Both the position numbers and the translations under genes were made by a program. A stretch of 64,000 nucleotides of DNA from positions 24,911,288-24,975,287 of the forward strand of contig CM030717.1 of NCBI GenBank assembly GCA_017979445.1, in the 5' to 3' direction. A model generated the notes under the pieces. That model was not told where the DNA came from. It did not search any database and saw nothing but the letters and a program-made list of their open reading frames with translations. This DNA comes from Akebia trifoliata (Eukaryota > Streptophyta > Magnoliopsida > Ranunculales > Lardizabalaceae). Shown piece after piece: positions 24,657 to 34,377 of the stretch. How positions within the stretch are numbered: position 1 is the first letter of the stretch; every line of letters starts with the position of its first letter.

Positions 24657-25033
24657 TCTTCCCACTTTCGTGCCTAGGTTTTTGGGCCGTCCGATTATAA
24701 CGCATCCAACGGTCGGGACTTAAAATCGCGGTTTTATAATAAAACATCGAGCATTTATTCTCGGCTCCCTCAAAATTGTTTTATTTGCTTTTAAATCCCT
24801 CAACCATCTGTCCTCTTCTTCTTCGATTCACTCTCTGCCTCACAAAACCCCAACTGAACCCATCGGACATCCTCTCTCTCTCGAAAACCCATTTCTCTCG
24901 AACGAGAGCAGCTCCCTCCCTCTCTCAGACATCCTCTCTCTCTCTCTCTCTCTCTCCGAACGACAATAAACGCCGTTCAGATCGAACGACAGTAACATCT
25001 CAACCCTCTCTCGCTGTCGCAGTCGCCGTCCAT
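24657..25033 (+). repeat. Left terminal inverted repeat of the MULE
   Basis: It runs from TCTTCCCACTTTCGTGCC to GTCGCCGTCCAT and matches 34377-33959 in inverted orientation with small indels. The TATA-like TTTTATAATAAAAC at 24731-24744 is present in both repeats, so each probably carries a promoter that reads inward. Downstream is a CT-rich leader (24770-25215). Confidence 0.9.
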
Positions 25034-25215
25034 CATCTTCGATCGAACGCATCTCTCAAGTTTCAGCCGTCGGCTTTCGCCTCGAACTCTCAGCCCTCTC
25101 TATCAAGTTTTAGATCCTCCACTCCCGAAGCTTCTCGTCGTCTTCGGACCACTCTCAGCCCTCTCTCGCCGTCGCCGGCTGTCGCCTTCAATCCATCTTT
25201 ATTTCGGTCGAACAG
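24660..25215 (+). promoter_or_regulatory. Left-end promoter and untranslated first exon of the transposase gene
   Basis: A TATA-like site (24731-24744) precedes a pyrimidine-rich leader that ends at a good donor, GAACAG/GTATAT (25215/25216). The next strong acceptor is TTTTTTCAG at 26651-26659, 15 bases before the transposase ATG. I infer a first exon of roughly 24765-25215 and a 1.4 kb intron in the 5' leader. An open frame of 151 codons crosses the leader, but its Ser/Leu/Pro-rich text follows from CT repeats and I do not call it a protein. Confidence 0.45.
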
Positions 25216-26674
25216 GTATATATTTAACTAATTTTTTTTAATCGATTGGGTTTTTTCCTTTTGTTTTTTTATTTATTGTTGTTCTTGAACTTGAATCGAT
25301 TGATTTTTTTTGTTTTTTTGTTTTTTTGTTTTTTTGTTTTTGTTGTTCTTGAACTTGAATCGATAATGTGGATGGTTTTTTTTTTTTTTTTAACAATTTT
25401 TTATTTTTTTTCTGAACTCTCTTGATTTATTTTGTGATTTGAGATGTCCTTTTGTAACATTTTTTTGTGATAAATTTTATATACTATAAAATACAGATTC
25501 ATTTAAAAGCAAATATATGCAATTCTATATATCCTCAACCTAAACTTTGTTTGACTCGATAACTCAAAAACTCGTTAGTATTGATTTCAAAATTTTAGCA
25601 GTGGTTGTTGCATAGAAGATTCTTGCAACTGGGCTTCACATATGGAAGATACAAGTCAAATCTTATATATCTCGCATGTGCCACTTCATATCTCAGCCTT
25701 TTTCTGATGTTCACTGAACTGAGTCAATTTTGGTTGTCAATATATTTTGGGGTCATACATTTGTTGAAGGAAATTCAGTGAGTTGTTTGAGTAAGAAGAA
25801 ACCCAATGTAGAGCACACAATGGGTGACGGAGAACAGGGGACAAGACCCATCCAAAACTATCATATTCTATTCAGGAGCAACATCAATTAGAAGACATCA
25901 TGATCCGAAGATCAATTACAAGAAAAAGGGATTTGCATTCAACTTACATATTGAGGATCACTAAGACGTCTTCAGGGAACCTTTGTTCATCCAAATTATG
26001 GAAGAAAACTCTCTATTACAAAAATAACTCAAAAACTCATTAGTATTGATTTCAAAATTTTTTCCATTTCATCAAAATGGGGGGTTCATCAAATGGAGAA
26101 CAATAGTTTAGGTTTATTAACAACAGTTGCCGAGTACTTGTTAGCACTAGGTAATGGTAAGAGTTTTATATCAGAAGTCAAGGATGTTGTCTATAAACGA
26201 CTTGTGAAGGATTTCAAGAATTTGGTTCAGCGGTTTCTTGGTGTAGTGAGGGATAAATTTGATATGTGCATTGAGAACAAAGAGTCGATGTTTATCCTCC
26301 AAACTTATTACATATTTCATCCATTGATTTGTTTTATATCCCCTTTTGTGTTATTTGAACTTGTGCATTGGCATCTTACGTAAAGTTGAGTTGAATGAGT
26401 CACTAAGTACAGAATCTTATATAATATAAAGGGGCATATATTGAAACAAGATATATTGAGACCATATATTCCAAATATGAATACGTGAGATGCTATCTCT
26501 AAGTACTGTTGTTTATGATCCTTGGTATCTCTAAAGCTAATTTATGTTATGATTGATGATGAATTGGAAGAATTTGTAGGTAACATGTACGACTGACTAT
26601 TGTAAGAAATAATGAAATGTTAAAATTGAATCATTTATATTTTATTGGTCTTTTTTCAGTTGTAGTAGTCCATT

Positions 26675-27688
26675 ATGGATAAGATTGGTGTTGACAAAGA
26701 TGAGGGAATACCTATTGATGACATTGTGGGATCGTCGATAGTTGAAGTAGATAGTGATGAATATGTTGATTGTCAGAGTCCTAATAAAGACATTGAAGAT
26801 CTAAAAGTACCTTATGTGGGGATGTTGTTTGACTCAAGTGAAGAAGCTCAAAAGTATTATGAGGATTATGGACGTCGACAAGGATTTTGGATTCGAACTC
26901 GAACCACTACTAGGTCACGACGTGGTTCAGATGAACCGACTGGAATAACATACGTTTGCTCACATCAAGGTAAATTTAAACCAAAGAAGGTAGAAGAAGA
27001 AGATGAAATCGAGAAAAAAAGAAGTTGTTCCACTGTTAGATGTGGATGTAACGCAACTATGCGTATTTTAAACGACAGATGGACCACTAGATGGAAAGTA
27101 TCGATTTTTAATGATGACCATAATCATAAGGTAGTTACACCAGCTAGGAGAATGAAGATGAGGTCAAATCGAATCATGCCAAAAGCAGCTAAGAATTTAG
27201 TCGAAGCATTCCATAGAGAAAACATGCCAGTTGGGAAAGTGGCATCAATTTTAGGTGGGGACACGATCGGTTTCGATAACAGAGATTGTTACAACCATTT
27301 GAGAGATGTTAGACATATGAAATTAGAAGGGGGTGATGCACAATCAGTATTGAACTATTTCAAGAAGAAACAAGCCGAAAATCCACAATTTTTTTATGCG
27401 ATACAATGTGATGACGAATGTAGGGCAGTTAACTTTTTTTGGGTTGATGGTCGATCACGAATGGCATATGAATATTTTGGGGATGTGGTGTCATTTGACA
27501 CAACTTATCGGACAAACAAATATAATATGCCGTTCGCCCCATTTACTGGAGTAAATCATCACCTTCAGTCAATACAATTTGGGGGCGCCCTTCTACAAGA
27601 TGAGACAGAGGTAACCTTCATATGGTTGTTTGAGACATGGCTAGAAGCAATGGGAGGACGTCATCCAGTATCCATAATCACAGATTAA
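26675..27688 (+). CDS. FAR1/FHY3-type MULE transposase, N-terminal part (ends at a nonsense codon)
   Basis: The ATG lies 15 bases after a TTTTTTCAG acceptor. After an acidic lead of about 45 residues comes the FAR1 DNA-binding domain (about 46-155), with EEAQKYYEDYGRRQGFWIR and a WRKY-GCM1-type zinc site: Cys118, Cys123, Cys125 and the HNH at 149-151. The MULE transposase domain begins near 250. It holds FFWVDGRSRMAYEYFGDVV, the first catalytic Asp in SFDTTY (Asp275), and the second in SIITD (Asp337). The next codon is TAA where the family has Gln (TDQD). The frame continues without a shift to the second half (27698-28952). So this is one gene with a CAA-to-TAA change, or two separate products. 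The protein would bind element ends and cut DNA. FAR1/FHY3 light-signalling factors descend from such transposases, but inverted-repeat flanks make this a transposon gene. Confidence 0.88.
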   Translation: MDKIGVDKDEGIPIDDIVGSSIVEVDSDEYVDCQSPNKDIEDLKVPYVGMLFDSSEEAQKYYEDYGRRQGFWIRTRTTTRSRRGSDEPTGITYVCSHQGKFKPKKVEEEDEIEKKRSCSTVRCGCNATMRILNDRWTTRWKVSIFNDDHNHKVVTPARRMKMRSNRIMPKAAKNLVEAFHRENMPVGKVASILGGDTIGFDNRDCYNHLRDVRHMKLEGGDAQSVLNYFKKKQAENPQFFYAIQCDDECRAVNFFWVDGRSRMAYEYFGDVVSFDTTYRTNKYNMPFAPFTGVNHHLQSIQFGGALLQDETEVTFIWLFETWLEAMGGRHPVSIITD

Positions 27689-27697
27689 GATTTAGCA

Positions 27698-29110
27698 ATG
27701 CGGAATGCAATTGCCAAAGTGTTTCCCAATACCCGTCATCGTCTTTGTATTTGGCATATCGAGAAGAAGTTTGCTGAGAAATTGTCTCATATATACTCTC
27801 AAGATACTAATTTCAAAGGTAAAATGAGAAAATGTATATGGTCGACATACACGATTGAGGACTTTGAAAAGCAATGGAATGCAGTGATCGTGGAAAATAG
27901 ATTGGAAAACAACGAATGGCTTCAACAATTATTTGAAATAAGGGAGTCGTGGGTGCCAGTTTATAATCGCCAAACATTTTTTGCTGGTATGAATACCACC
28001 GGTCGTAGTGAAAGTATCAATGCATTCTTTGATGGATTTGTTACTTCAAGGTCAAATCTCAAAGAATTTATTGTTAAGCATGAGCAAGCGTTGCAAAGGA
28101 ATGTAGATGCAGAGAGTAAAGAAGATTTCATTTCAGAGCATAAGTTTCGATGTGTTCATAAGGGTGAGTTACTTTTAAAGCACGCAGCAAAATTATACAC
28201 TAAAAATGTGTTTGAGAAATTTAAGCAAGAATGGGTCAAAGTGATTCAATTCAGAATTGAAGAAGAACGGGCAATCGATAATGGATATCAATTGTATGTG
28301 GTGAAAAGTAAATATGATGCACCTGAGGAGTTCATGGTGAAGTTTAATTTGAAAACATACGAGGGTACCTGTGAATGCAAAAAATTTGAATTTCTTGGAA
28401 TACTTTGTCGACATTTTCTAAAGGTTTTTGCTCGTCATGACATTGATAGTATACCGTCCCACTATATTCTTGGAAGATGGAGACAAGAAGCTAACCGTAA
28501 ATTCAGAATCACGGGTTCACATACAATGGGCAATGAAAATGAACAGTCAGATGCAATGAGAATTAGCTTCCTATGTCAACAGGCCACTAAATTGGCTTGT
28601 ATTGCCGGAACTTCAATCGAGGGATACAAAATCTTTTTGGATGACTTAAATGAAACATCAAAAAAAATTGGAGAAATGAAACTTACAGTTGACGCATCTG
28701 ATAATAAAGATGAGGAAAACAGTAATGATCAAATGGATTTGTTACTTTTGAATCCAAATATCTCACAAACAAAAGGTAGGAAGAAGGATGAGAAGGGAAA
28801 AGAAAAGGTTCAGTATGTTGGTAGATTGAAAAGCAGTATTGAGTTGGCCCAACAGAAGAAAAAAAGGAAGTGTGCATTATGTCAAAAACTTGGGCATGAC
28901 AAGCGGATTTGTCCTGAAAATCAAAACAGAAAGCGGATTGGATCTATCGAAGGTAATTAAATTTATATTTGTAAGATAATACACATTTATATCTATTGAA
29001 ATATGACGTAAGGTTTTTTTTTTCCTTCTTTGTTATTTTTAGTGAATGAGGAAGTGCAAGATTTAGATCAAGAAACTGATTGCAATTACGATGCATTGTC
29101 TTTGGGGTAG
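27698..29110 (+). CDS. FAR1/FHY3-type MULE transposase, C-terminal part with spliced last exon
   Basis: This is in the same frame as the preceding part; counted from the first ATG it begins at residue 342. It opens with MRNAIAKVFPNTRHRLCIWH, the conserved core after the second Asp. GRSESIN (Glu at about 446) is a candidate for the catalytic Glu. A SWIM zinc finger CECKKFEFLGILCRH covers about 566-580, and a CCHC knuckle CALCQKLGHDKRIC covers about 733-746. The contiguous frame ends at TAA 28958-28960. A better model uses the donor GAAG/GTAATT at 28952/28953 and the acceptor TTATTTTTAG ending at 29042. It then adds VNEEVQDLDQETDCNYDALS-L-G and a TAG at 29108-29110, giving about 781 codons in all. 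Apart from the upstream TAA the frame is intact, which points to a recent loss of function. Confidence 0.85.
28953..29042 (+). other. Predicted 90-bp intron near the 3' end of the transposase gene
   Basis: The donor G/GTAATT and the acceptor TTATTTTTAG bound an AT-rich 90-bp stretch. Removing it replaces the ending GN-stop with an acidic 22-residue tail. The tail fits the Asp/Glu-rich ends common in this family. Confidence 0.6.
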
Positions 29111-29540
29111 GACGTCGTTGCTGTGTGACTATAACAGTGGAGGGGCTGCGGTAGTGTCAATGGACATCAGAGACCAAATTTCAAAATTTTTTTTTTTTTT
29201 GAGTGGTTTATATATCTCTGTACTTTTATCTAATTTGAAGTATCTTATGTTTATGTAACAGATATGGAAGGGCTACAGTAGTGCCAATGGACTCATTTCA
29301 GTTAGATACTTTTTATTTTTTGTTTTAACAATTTAGAACTTGAATTCAAGGTTTAACAATTCAAAAACTTGAGTTTGACAATTAATTGGTCTATAATCTG
29401 GTTTGCCATGCGTTGGGAAATTTGGATGGAGTATAACAATAGGATTTTTCAATGAATTGGATAGAGGTCACTAACTGCTATTTGGATCTGACTTGGTTTC
29501 ATGCTTAATTTTTGTTACCTAAGACAGAAATAAAGGTTAC
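29111..29540. other. 3' flank of the transposase gene with a short dispersed repeat
   Basis: The phrase CTACAGTAGTGCCAATGGAC and variants occur three times (about 29140-29165, 29270-29295, 29535-29555), so a short segment was duplicated here. No coding frame is seen between them. A T-rich run at 29185-29202 follows the stop codon and may sit in the 3' untranslated region. Confidence 0.5.
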
Positions 29541-29554
29541 TGTAGTGCTGACAG

Positions 29555-29660
29555 ATTCCGCGAAGCAAATGATTTTCTTGAGAAGATGGTTGAGAGGAAT
29601 GTAGCCAATGTGGAGTGGGCAAGTATGAAGATGCTCTAGAGCTATTTCATCAGGTTCGTA
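29555..29660 (+). pseudogene. Captured pentatricopeptide repeat (PPR) gene fragment
   Basis: Two short frames read FREANDFLEKMVERNV and then, after a small gap and shift, CGVGKYEDALELFHQV. Together they follow the usual PPR order (F..M.ERNV...SMI.GYA..G...EALELFH.M), with the middle deleted. The match is short but specific in its second half. PPR proteins bind organelle RNA; this piece cannot act as such. It lies within the MULE, so it was probably picked up from a host gene. Confidence 0.45.
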
Positions 29661-30522
29661 TAAGAAATTATTCTTTTAAACATTTTTTTATGTTTTTTAT
29701 TATTATTATTACAGAATCTCCATTCTTTTTATATGTATCAGGTTGAAGCAAGGTGTACTAGAAAATGGTGATTCAAATATTCACAAAAACTCAAATATCA
29801 AAACCTACTTTCCATCAAAAACCCCAAATAGAAAATAATTAAAAGCTCCTTCATCCCTATGATATTGAAAACCTAAATACAATCCACACTGATCTAAAAC
29901 CCAAACCAGCAACTTCGTATCTGAGATGTGGATTGAAAAATATAGCATTTTTTATAGTTGTGTGAGGACATGGACCTGTGGCATTGTGAATGTTCTGCTT
30001 TACCAATCTTCCCATTATTATTCAAGGTAGCATAAATTGGAGATATAGGTAATATTGCTGCCAAGGAGAATTTAGAAAAGCTAGATTGAATCCTACAATC
30101 TCATTCTAACAATCTAAAGGAGAGGCTAATATTTAATTAAGCAAATGGTTTAGGATTAAGCTTATGTCTCACTAACTGCGATGCTCATTTGTTGATTTTC
30201 TATGACAATGCTCTATGGAGGGAATAAAATGCATGTCTGGAATAGGTGGTTGTGTCTGAGGTTTTAGACATAATGTGGAATGGGTTGTTTTGTATAATGC
30301 TGTTAATCATTTCTGTGTTTTGAAGTTACCAATGGATCTGTTGATTCTCATTTGCCGATGTTCTATAACAATGCTATATGGATGGAATTGCACTGCAGAG
30401 CTTGCTGTTGGGAATGTTGTGAGGTCATGGGATTTTTAATTTTATTGTCCGAAATATAATAGACATAGTTATATTGTCTTTCTCTTGGTTGCAGGTGAAA
30501 CAGTTTTTCATACATTTTTTAA
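29661..30522. other. MULE interior without a recognisable gene
   Basis: There is no open frame of note. An acceptor-like TTGGTTGCAG at 30485-30494 lies 29 bases before the P450-like segment and may come from the parent gene's intron, since P450 similarity starts only after an in-frame TAA at 30520-30522. Confidence 0.5.
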
Positions 30523-30774
30523 GTAATCCTCAACGAAACAATGCGTCTCTACCCTCCGGCAGTGATGTTGATGAGGCAAACATGCAAGGATGTTAAGCTT
30601 GGGACACTCAACGTTCCGATTGGCACACAGCTTTACTTGGCAATGACTGCTGTCCATCATGATCATAAGATTTGGGGTGCAGATGCCGATGAATTCAATC
30701 CATTGAGATTTACCGATATAAGAAAGCATCTAGCCTCATTTTTCCCATTTGGAATAGGATCAAGGATCTGTGTT
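30523..30774 (+). pseudogene. Captured cytochrome P450 fragment (ExxR to heme loop), CYP72-clan type
   Basis: The 84-codon frame begins [12 protein letters not shown], with the ExxR motif as ETMR. It continues with [14 protein letters not shown], then [21 protein letters not shown] (the PERF-region equivalent), then [12 protein letters not shown], the heme-binding loop with its Cys ligand. The Gly expected two residues after Cys is replaced and similarity stops there, so the fragment ends inside the heme loop. Everything before the K helix is missing, so no enzyme can be made. The pattern LG.L..P.GTQ with AVHHD..IWG is typical of the CYP72 clan; a CYP721-like source is my guess. It sits inside the MULE between its two genes and looks like transduplicated host DNA. 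Confidence 0.85.
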
Positions 30775-31608
30775 CCCATCATATGTGCATGCACCCATGC
30801 AGTTTCTAACCCTACAACCTCAATATGGTGCACACATTATCTTCACAAAGATTTGAATAGATGTGCTTGTGTGACTAATTTGGTGACTTTGTAATTAAAA
30901 TTAAATAGTTGGTGACATGCATTTGCAAAAGTTTGTAGAGCAAATGACTAATGCTACAAAATGAAATAGAGAGCTTCTATTAACATACCAACTTTTACAT
31001 GTAGCATACCAATCTATATGTTGGGTTTGAGCATTTCTATTGTATGGGATTTGATACCACCCACGTATGTACATTTGGTGTTGAATGTTTTTTTCCCCAA
31101 AGTTTCCAAGTTGGCAATTAGTGGTCGAGCTTTAGTAATTACCATGTGGTTAAATAGGAGATTGTAAATTGGTTGGTATCTATTGTCTGTGTCACTTTGT
31201 CACACTTCCTAATGAAATTGTTCCTAAGAGCATATAAAACTTAGTTATCTCTTCTTCTTTTTTGCTTTGGCGGGCCGCATGTACCAATCATGCTCATGTT
31301 AACAGTTATATGTAACCACTTTTATATGGAGGGACATACAAAACTTAGTCACTCATAAGTTGAAACTAAAATGTTATTAAGATGAGGTGAAGAAGTAGGT
31401 ATGCATTTGCGAGCCAATTATAAGAAGTGCTATTGGGCTAGATTAGCGTTTGAGAACCATTCTGAATTTTGAGAAAAAGTTGATGATACCCTCCTATACT
31501 TAGGGCAGAGAGAAGAAGTTTGGGTATAGGTAGAATTATTTGAGAGTGGACAAAATGATGATTTATTATTTTTCATACGTAAAATGGCAAAAAAAAGAAA
31601 TGCAAGTG
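30775..31608. other. MULE interior, no gene seen
   Basis: AT-rich sequence with short frames only. Nothing after the P450 fragment matches the expected C-terminal P450 exon (the helix after the heme Cys is absent). Confidence 0.5.
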
Positions 31609-31723
31609 CCATCTAACTTAACTGGTAAAGTCTTTGGGTGATGATAGTATAGACGTGGGTTCGAATTTTGCCAAAATTAAGTTACTGAACTCATTAAAAA
31701 CAAGCGTAGCAATAAAAAAAAAA
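31609..31723 (+). mobile_element. tRNA-derived SINE-like unit inside the MULE
   Basis: A box-A-like TAACTTAACTGGTAAAG (31614-31630) and a box-B-like GTGGGTTCGAATTTTGCC (31655-31672) are spaced as in an RNA polymerase III promoter. An A-rich tail follows at about 31712-31723. I could not find a clear target duplication. Confidence 0.5.
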
Positions 31724-32290
31724 TTACATGATCTAGATCAACTTCTCGTAAGAATCAAAACCTTAGTATACCTTAGAGGTAGTTCCATAGAAACAAGCTT
31801 CGAGCTCCCCTTTGGAATTGGAAGTTCATTTCAAAGCTAATCCAATCCAAACACATATTAGAGGTATCATTTTTTATGATACACTTTTAAGAAAAAAAAT
31901 CCCCTCAATATGGTCTCTGTCACCTGAACTAAACTAGATCATATTCATGTTGAGCTCATGCTACAAACTCATCTGTATAGTGACATTATATTGTGGTACA
32001 TTGTTTCCAGAGATTCTAGCTGGTTCTTTATAATTCACAATTTAATGAACCAATTATAACAAGTGAAACACTTCTTTCATATCATGCGTACAGGTACTTA
32101 AATAATTGTATTATGAGCATTAATGATCATATATCAAGAAGTGGAGAAACATTATGAATAAACAATAAATTTATACAAGTCTTATATTCGATAAGTACCC
32201 TAAGGGCCATTGCCAAGAAAGAGAAGTGTTTTGAGAATACTAAATTTATACAAGTCTTCTATTTGATAAATTTATACATCAGATAAACTT
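31724..32290. other. MULE interior between SINE-like unit and the second gene
   Basis: No coding frame or domain. A short repeat, TTTATACAAGTCTTMTATT..GATAA, recurs at 32170-32195 and 32245-32270 close to the end of the minus-strand gene, so it may lie in its 3' untranslated region. Confidence 0.4.
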
Positions 32291-32632
32291 TTATTCGATA
32301 AATTTATACACCATTAAAACAACCATAAACACAGTAAAAATAAAAATTATGTAAAACAACGGACATTCGCAGTTATGTGATCTCTTTGTTGGCCCTTGAC
32401 TTTCTTCAAGAATTTCTGACTTCTTCTCGTGTCCTTGACTTTCTTCAGGAAATTGTGTTGGGTTTCCATAGTGAAGTTGATTGTAAGCTAAAAAATGCCT
32501 TTCCGCTTCTTCAAATGTCCCAAACGCTTTAAAACAATTATCCCTGTATCTATTTGTATATTTGTGACATTCTTCCCAAGTTGTGTAAATCCCAGGTTTA
32601 CTCCCAATAAAAACGACGTAAAACTTTGTCAT
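32291..32632 (-). CDS. Small protein: RNase H1 N-terminal/viroplasmin-like hybrid-binding domain plus membrane anchor
   Basis: This 113-codon ORF on the minus strand starts with ATG 8 bases after a likely acceptor (TATTTATACAG, ending at 32642). Residues 3-50 (KFYVVFIGSKPGIYTTWEEC, then NCFKAFGTFEEAERHFLAY) match the RNase H1 N-terminal domain family (Cauli_VI). That fold grips RNA-DNA hybrids or double-stranded RNA in RNase H1. Trp19, the FKxF at 34-37 and the EEAE helix are in place. Residues 63-80 contain EESQG twice. Residues 91-109 form one hydrophobic helix, suggesting a tail-anchored membrane protein. No RNase H catalytic domain follows. It lies in the right half of the MULE, convergent with the transposase, in the place mudrB holds in MuDR, but it does not resemble mudrB as far as I can tell. 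Its role is unknown. Confidence 0.78.
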   Translation of the reverse strand: MTKFYVVFIGSKPGIYTTWEECHKYTNRYRDNCFKAFGTFEEAERHFLAYNQLHYGNPTQFPEESQGHEKKSEILEESQGPTKRSHNCECPLFYIIFIFTVFMVVLMVYKFIE

Positions 32633-33540
32633 CCTAAATACCTGTATAAATATAATATTTTAAATAAATGACTAATCAAATAAATAAACATTGGTTTGAT
32701 TATCAATTCAACATATGATTCTAGCAAATGCATTTCCATATAAACCATTCAAGTAATACTATTAATCATAAGAATTTGTTCAAACAGAGGGGTTTTGTAA
32801 CAAGTATAACCCAAAAAAAGAAAAAACCTAATTCTTTTAAATCGTCTGAGTTTAAAAGAACAACAATAAAATAAAAAAAAAACAAAACAAAAAAACCCAT
32901 TCACATAATCTTTCAACCCATCTACAACTACAACCCAAAAAAACAAAACCTAATTTCTTAAAAAAAAAAAAACTACAAATGAACTCCTAATTTCTTCAAA
33001 AGAACTCCTATTCATCCTAGTTTGTAAGATTTTGAATCTTACTAAGGGTCGTTGAGCTCACTTGTGGCATTCGAATGGGTGTCCTCAATCAAACACTAAA
33101 AACAATGCATGATAAAAACCTAACAAAAACTAAAGTTTCATCAGTCTTAAATCCCTAAGGTGCTAGATAGAAATCTAAAGACATTTCTTGTAACTTCTAA
33201 TTAAGATTATTATGACCAACTCATCCCAATCAACTTTCCCTTTGTTTATCATCACAATCATCTCATTATTGCACAAACACAAGTCCTCCACCTAAGCTTT
33301 GGAAGGATATCGGGAACATTACACAGGCGGGGTTGCGAGTGAAAACCACTACACCATGTCATATTTTAATGCTCGGGATCATGTGTAGATAGATATTGTT
33401 GTGGTGTATATAGCTCAAATTGGGTCTAAAGTTTATAAGTGATAAATTATTCAAGACATTTTAAGAGGAGAATGGGGCAATCCAGAAAACTTCCATTTTT
33501 TTTAGGCAAATTAATTTATACAGATTGGTAAAATGTGGGG
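32633..33540. other. Probable 5' intron and leader region of the hybrid-binding-domain gene
   Basis: The stretch between the likely acceptor at 32642 and the right inverted repeat has A-rich runs and no domain match. By symmetry with the left side, an intron from near 33955 back to 32642 (minus strand) would join a right-repeat leader to the ORF. This is inference. Confidence 0.35.
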
Positions 33541-33958
33541 TGAAAATTTCAGCTTCAATAAAACCTCAAAAGAACTCCTATTCAAGAACAAAAAAAAAAA
33601 AAAAAAAACCCCAATCGATTCAAGATCAAGAACAATAAAAACAAAAAAAAAAATAATATACCCAATCGATTCAAGTTCAAGAACAATAAAAAAAAACAAA
33701 AACAAAACAAAAAAACCCAATTGATTTTTCCTAAAAACCTAATTTCTATTAAAAAAAAAAAAACTACAATCGATTTTTATATATATATCGATTTTTATAT
33801 ATATATCAAACTACAATTGGTAAAATGTGGGGTGAAAATGTGGGGTGAAAATCGATTCAAGATCAAGAACAATAAAAACAAAAAAATAAAAATAAAAAAA
33901 ACCCAATCGATTCTCTCTCAAGAACAACAAATACAAAAAAGAAAAAAGAAAATACCCA
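33541..33958. repeat. Subterminal A-rich tandem repeats of the MULE
   Basis: The motif CCCAATCGATTCAAGWTCAAGAAC followed by an A-rich run occurs about four times (33610, 33660, 33850 and, shortened, 33903). Its reverse complement (GTTCTTGAACTTGAATCGATT) occurs at 25281-25301 and 25347-25365 inside the left end. Subterminal repeats of this sort often bind transposase in other elements. The long A-runs make frames here meaningless. Confidence 0.6.
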
Positions 33959-34053
33959 ATGGACGGCGACTGCGACAGCGAGAGAGGGTTGAGAGCTCTT
34001 CCAAGACGACGAGATGTTACTGTCGTTCGATCTGAACGGCGTTTATTGTCGTT

Positions 34054-34108
<55 letters not shown>

Positions 34109-34377
34109 TGAGAGAGGGAGGGAGCTGCTCTCGTTCGAGAGAAATGGGTTTTCGAGAGAGAGGATGTCCGATGGGTTCAGTTGGGGTTTTGTGAGGCAGA
34201 GAGTGAATCGAAGAAGAAGAGGACAGATGGTTGAGGGATTTAAAAGCAAATAAAACAATTTTGAGGGAGCCGAGAATAAATGCTCGATGTTTTATTATAA
34301 AACCGCGATTTTAAGTCCCGACCGTTGGATGCGTTATAATCGGACGGCCCAAAAACCTAGGCACGAAAGTGGGAAGA
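33959..34377 (-). repeat. Right terminal inverted repeat of the MULE
   Basis: It is the inverted copy of 24657-25033, from GGACGGCGACTGCGAC to CGAAAGTGGGAAGA. It is longer because of a GA-repeat expansion at 34056-34102 and a 20-base insertion near 33995. The TATA-like sequence is kept (about 34290-34303, minus strand), so it can serve as promoter for the minus-strand gene. Confidence 0.9.

Noticed and set aside
24776..25231. Frame of 151 codons at the left MULE end
   Set aside because: Its Ser/Leu/Pro text comes from CT-rich leader sequence in the inverted repeat, and the mirrored copy on the right is broken by GA-repeat expansion. More likely an untranslated exon.
26093..26383. Separate 96-codon gene upstream of the transposase
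   Set aside because: It lies in the presumed first intron and matches no domain I know. It has an ATG, so it remains possible, but nothing supports it.
26675..29110. Host FAR1/FHY3 or FRS transcription factor gene
   Set aside because: The domain order fits, but the gene lies between long inverted repeats with promoters and subterminal repeats, so it is the transposase of a mobile element.
30541..30894. Functional small P450 gene
   Set aside because: It has only the region from ExxR to the heme Cys. The N-terminal two thirds and the residues after the heme loop are missing.
32291..32632. Integrated caulimovirus fragment
   Set aside because: The viroplasmin-like domain is shared with cellular RNase H1. 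No movement, coat or polymerase sequence of a pararetrovirus is nearby, and the ORF is intact inside the MULE.
34014..34253. Frames in the right inverted repeat (both strands)
   Set aside because: They are GA/CT repeat translations (RERERE, SLSLSL) without protein features.
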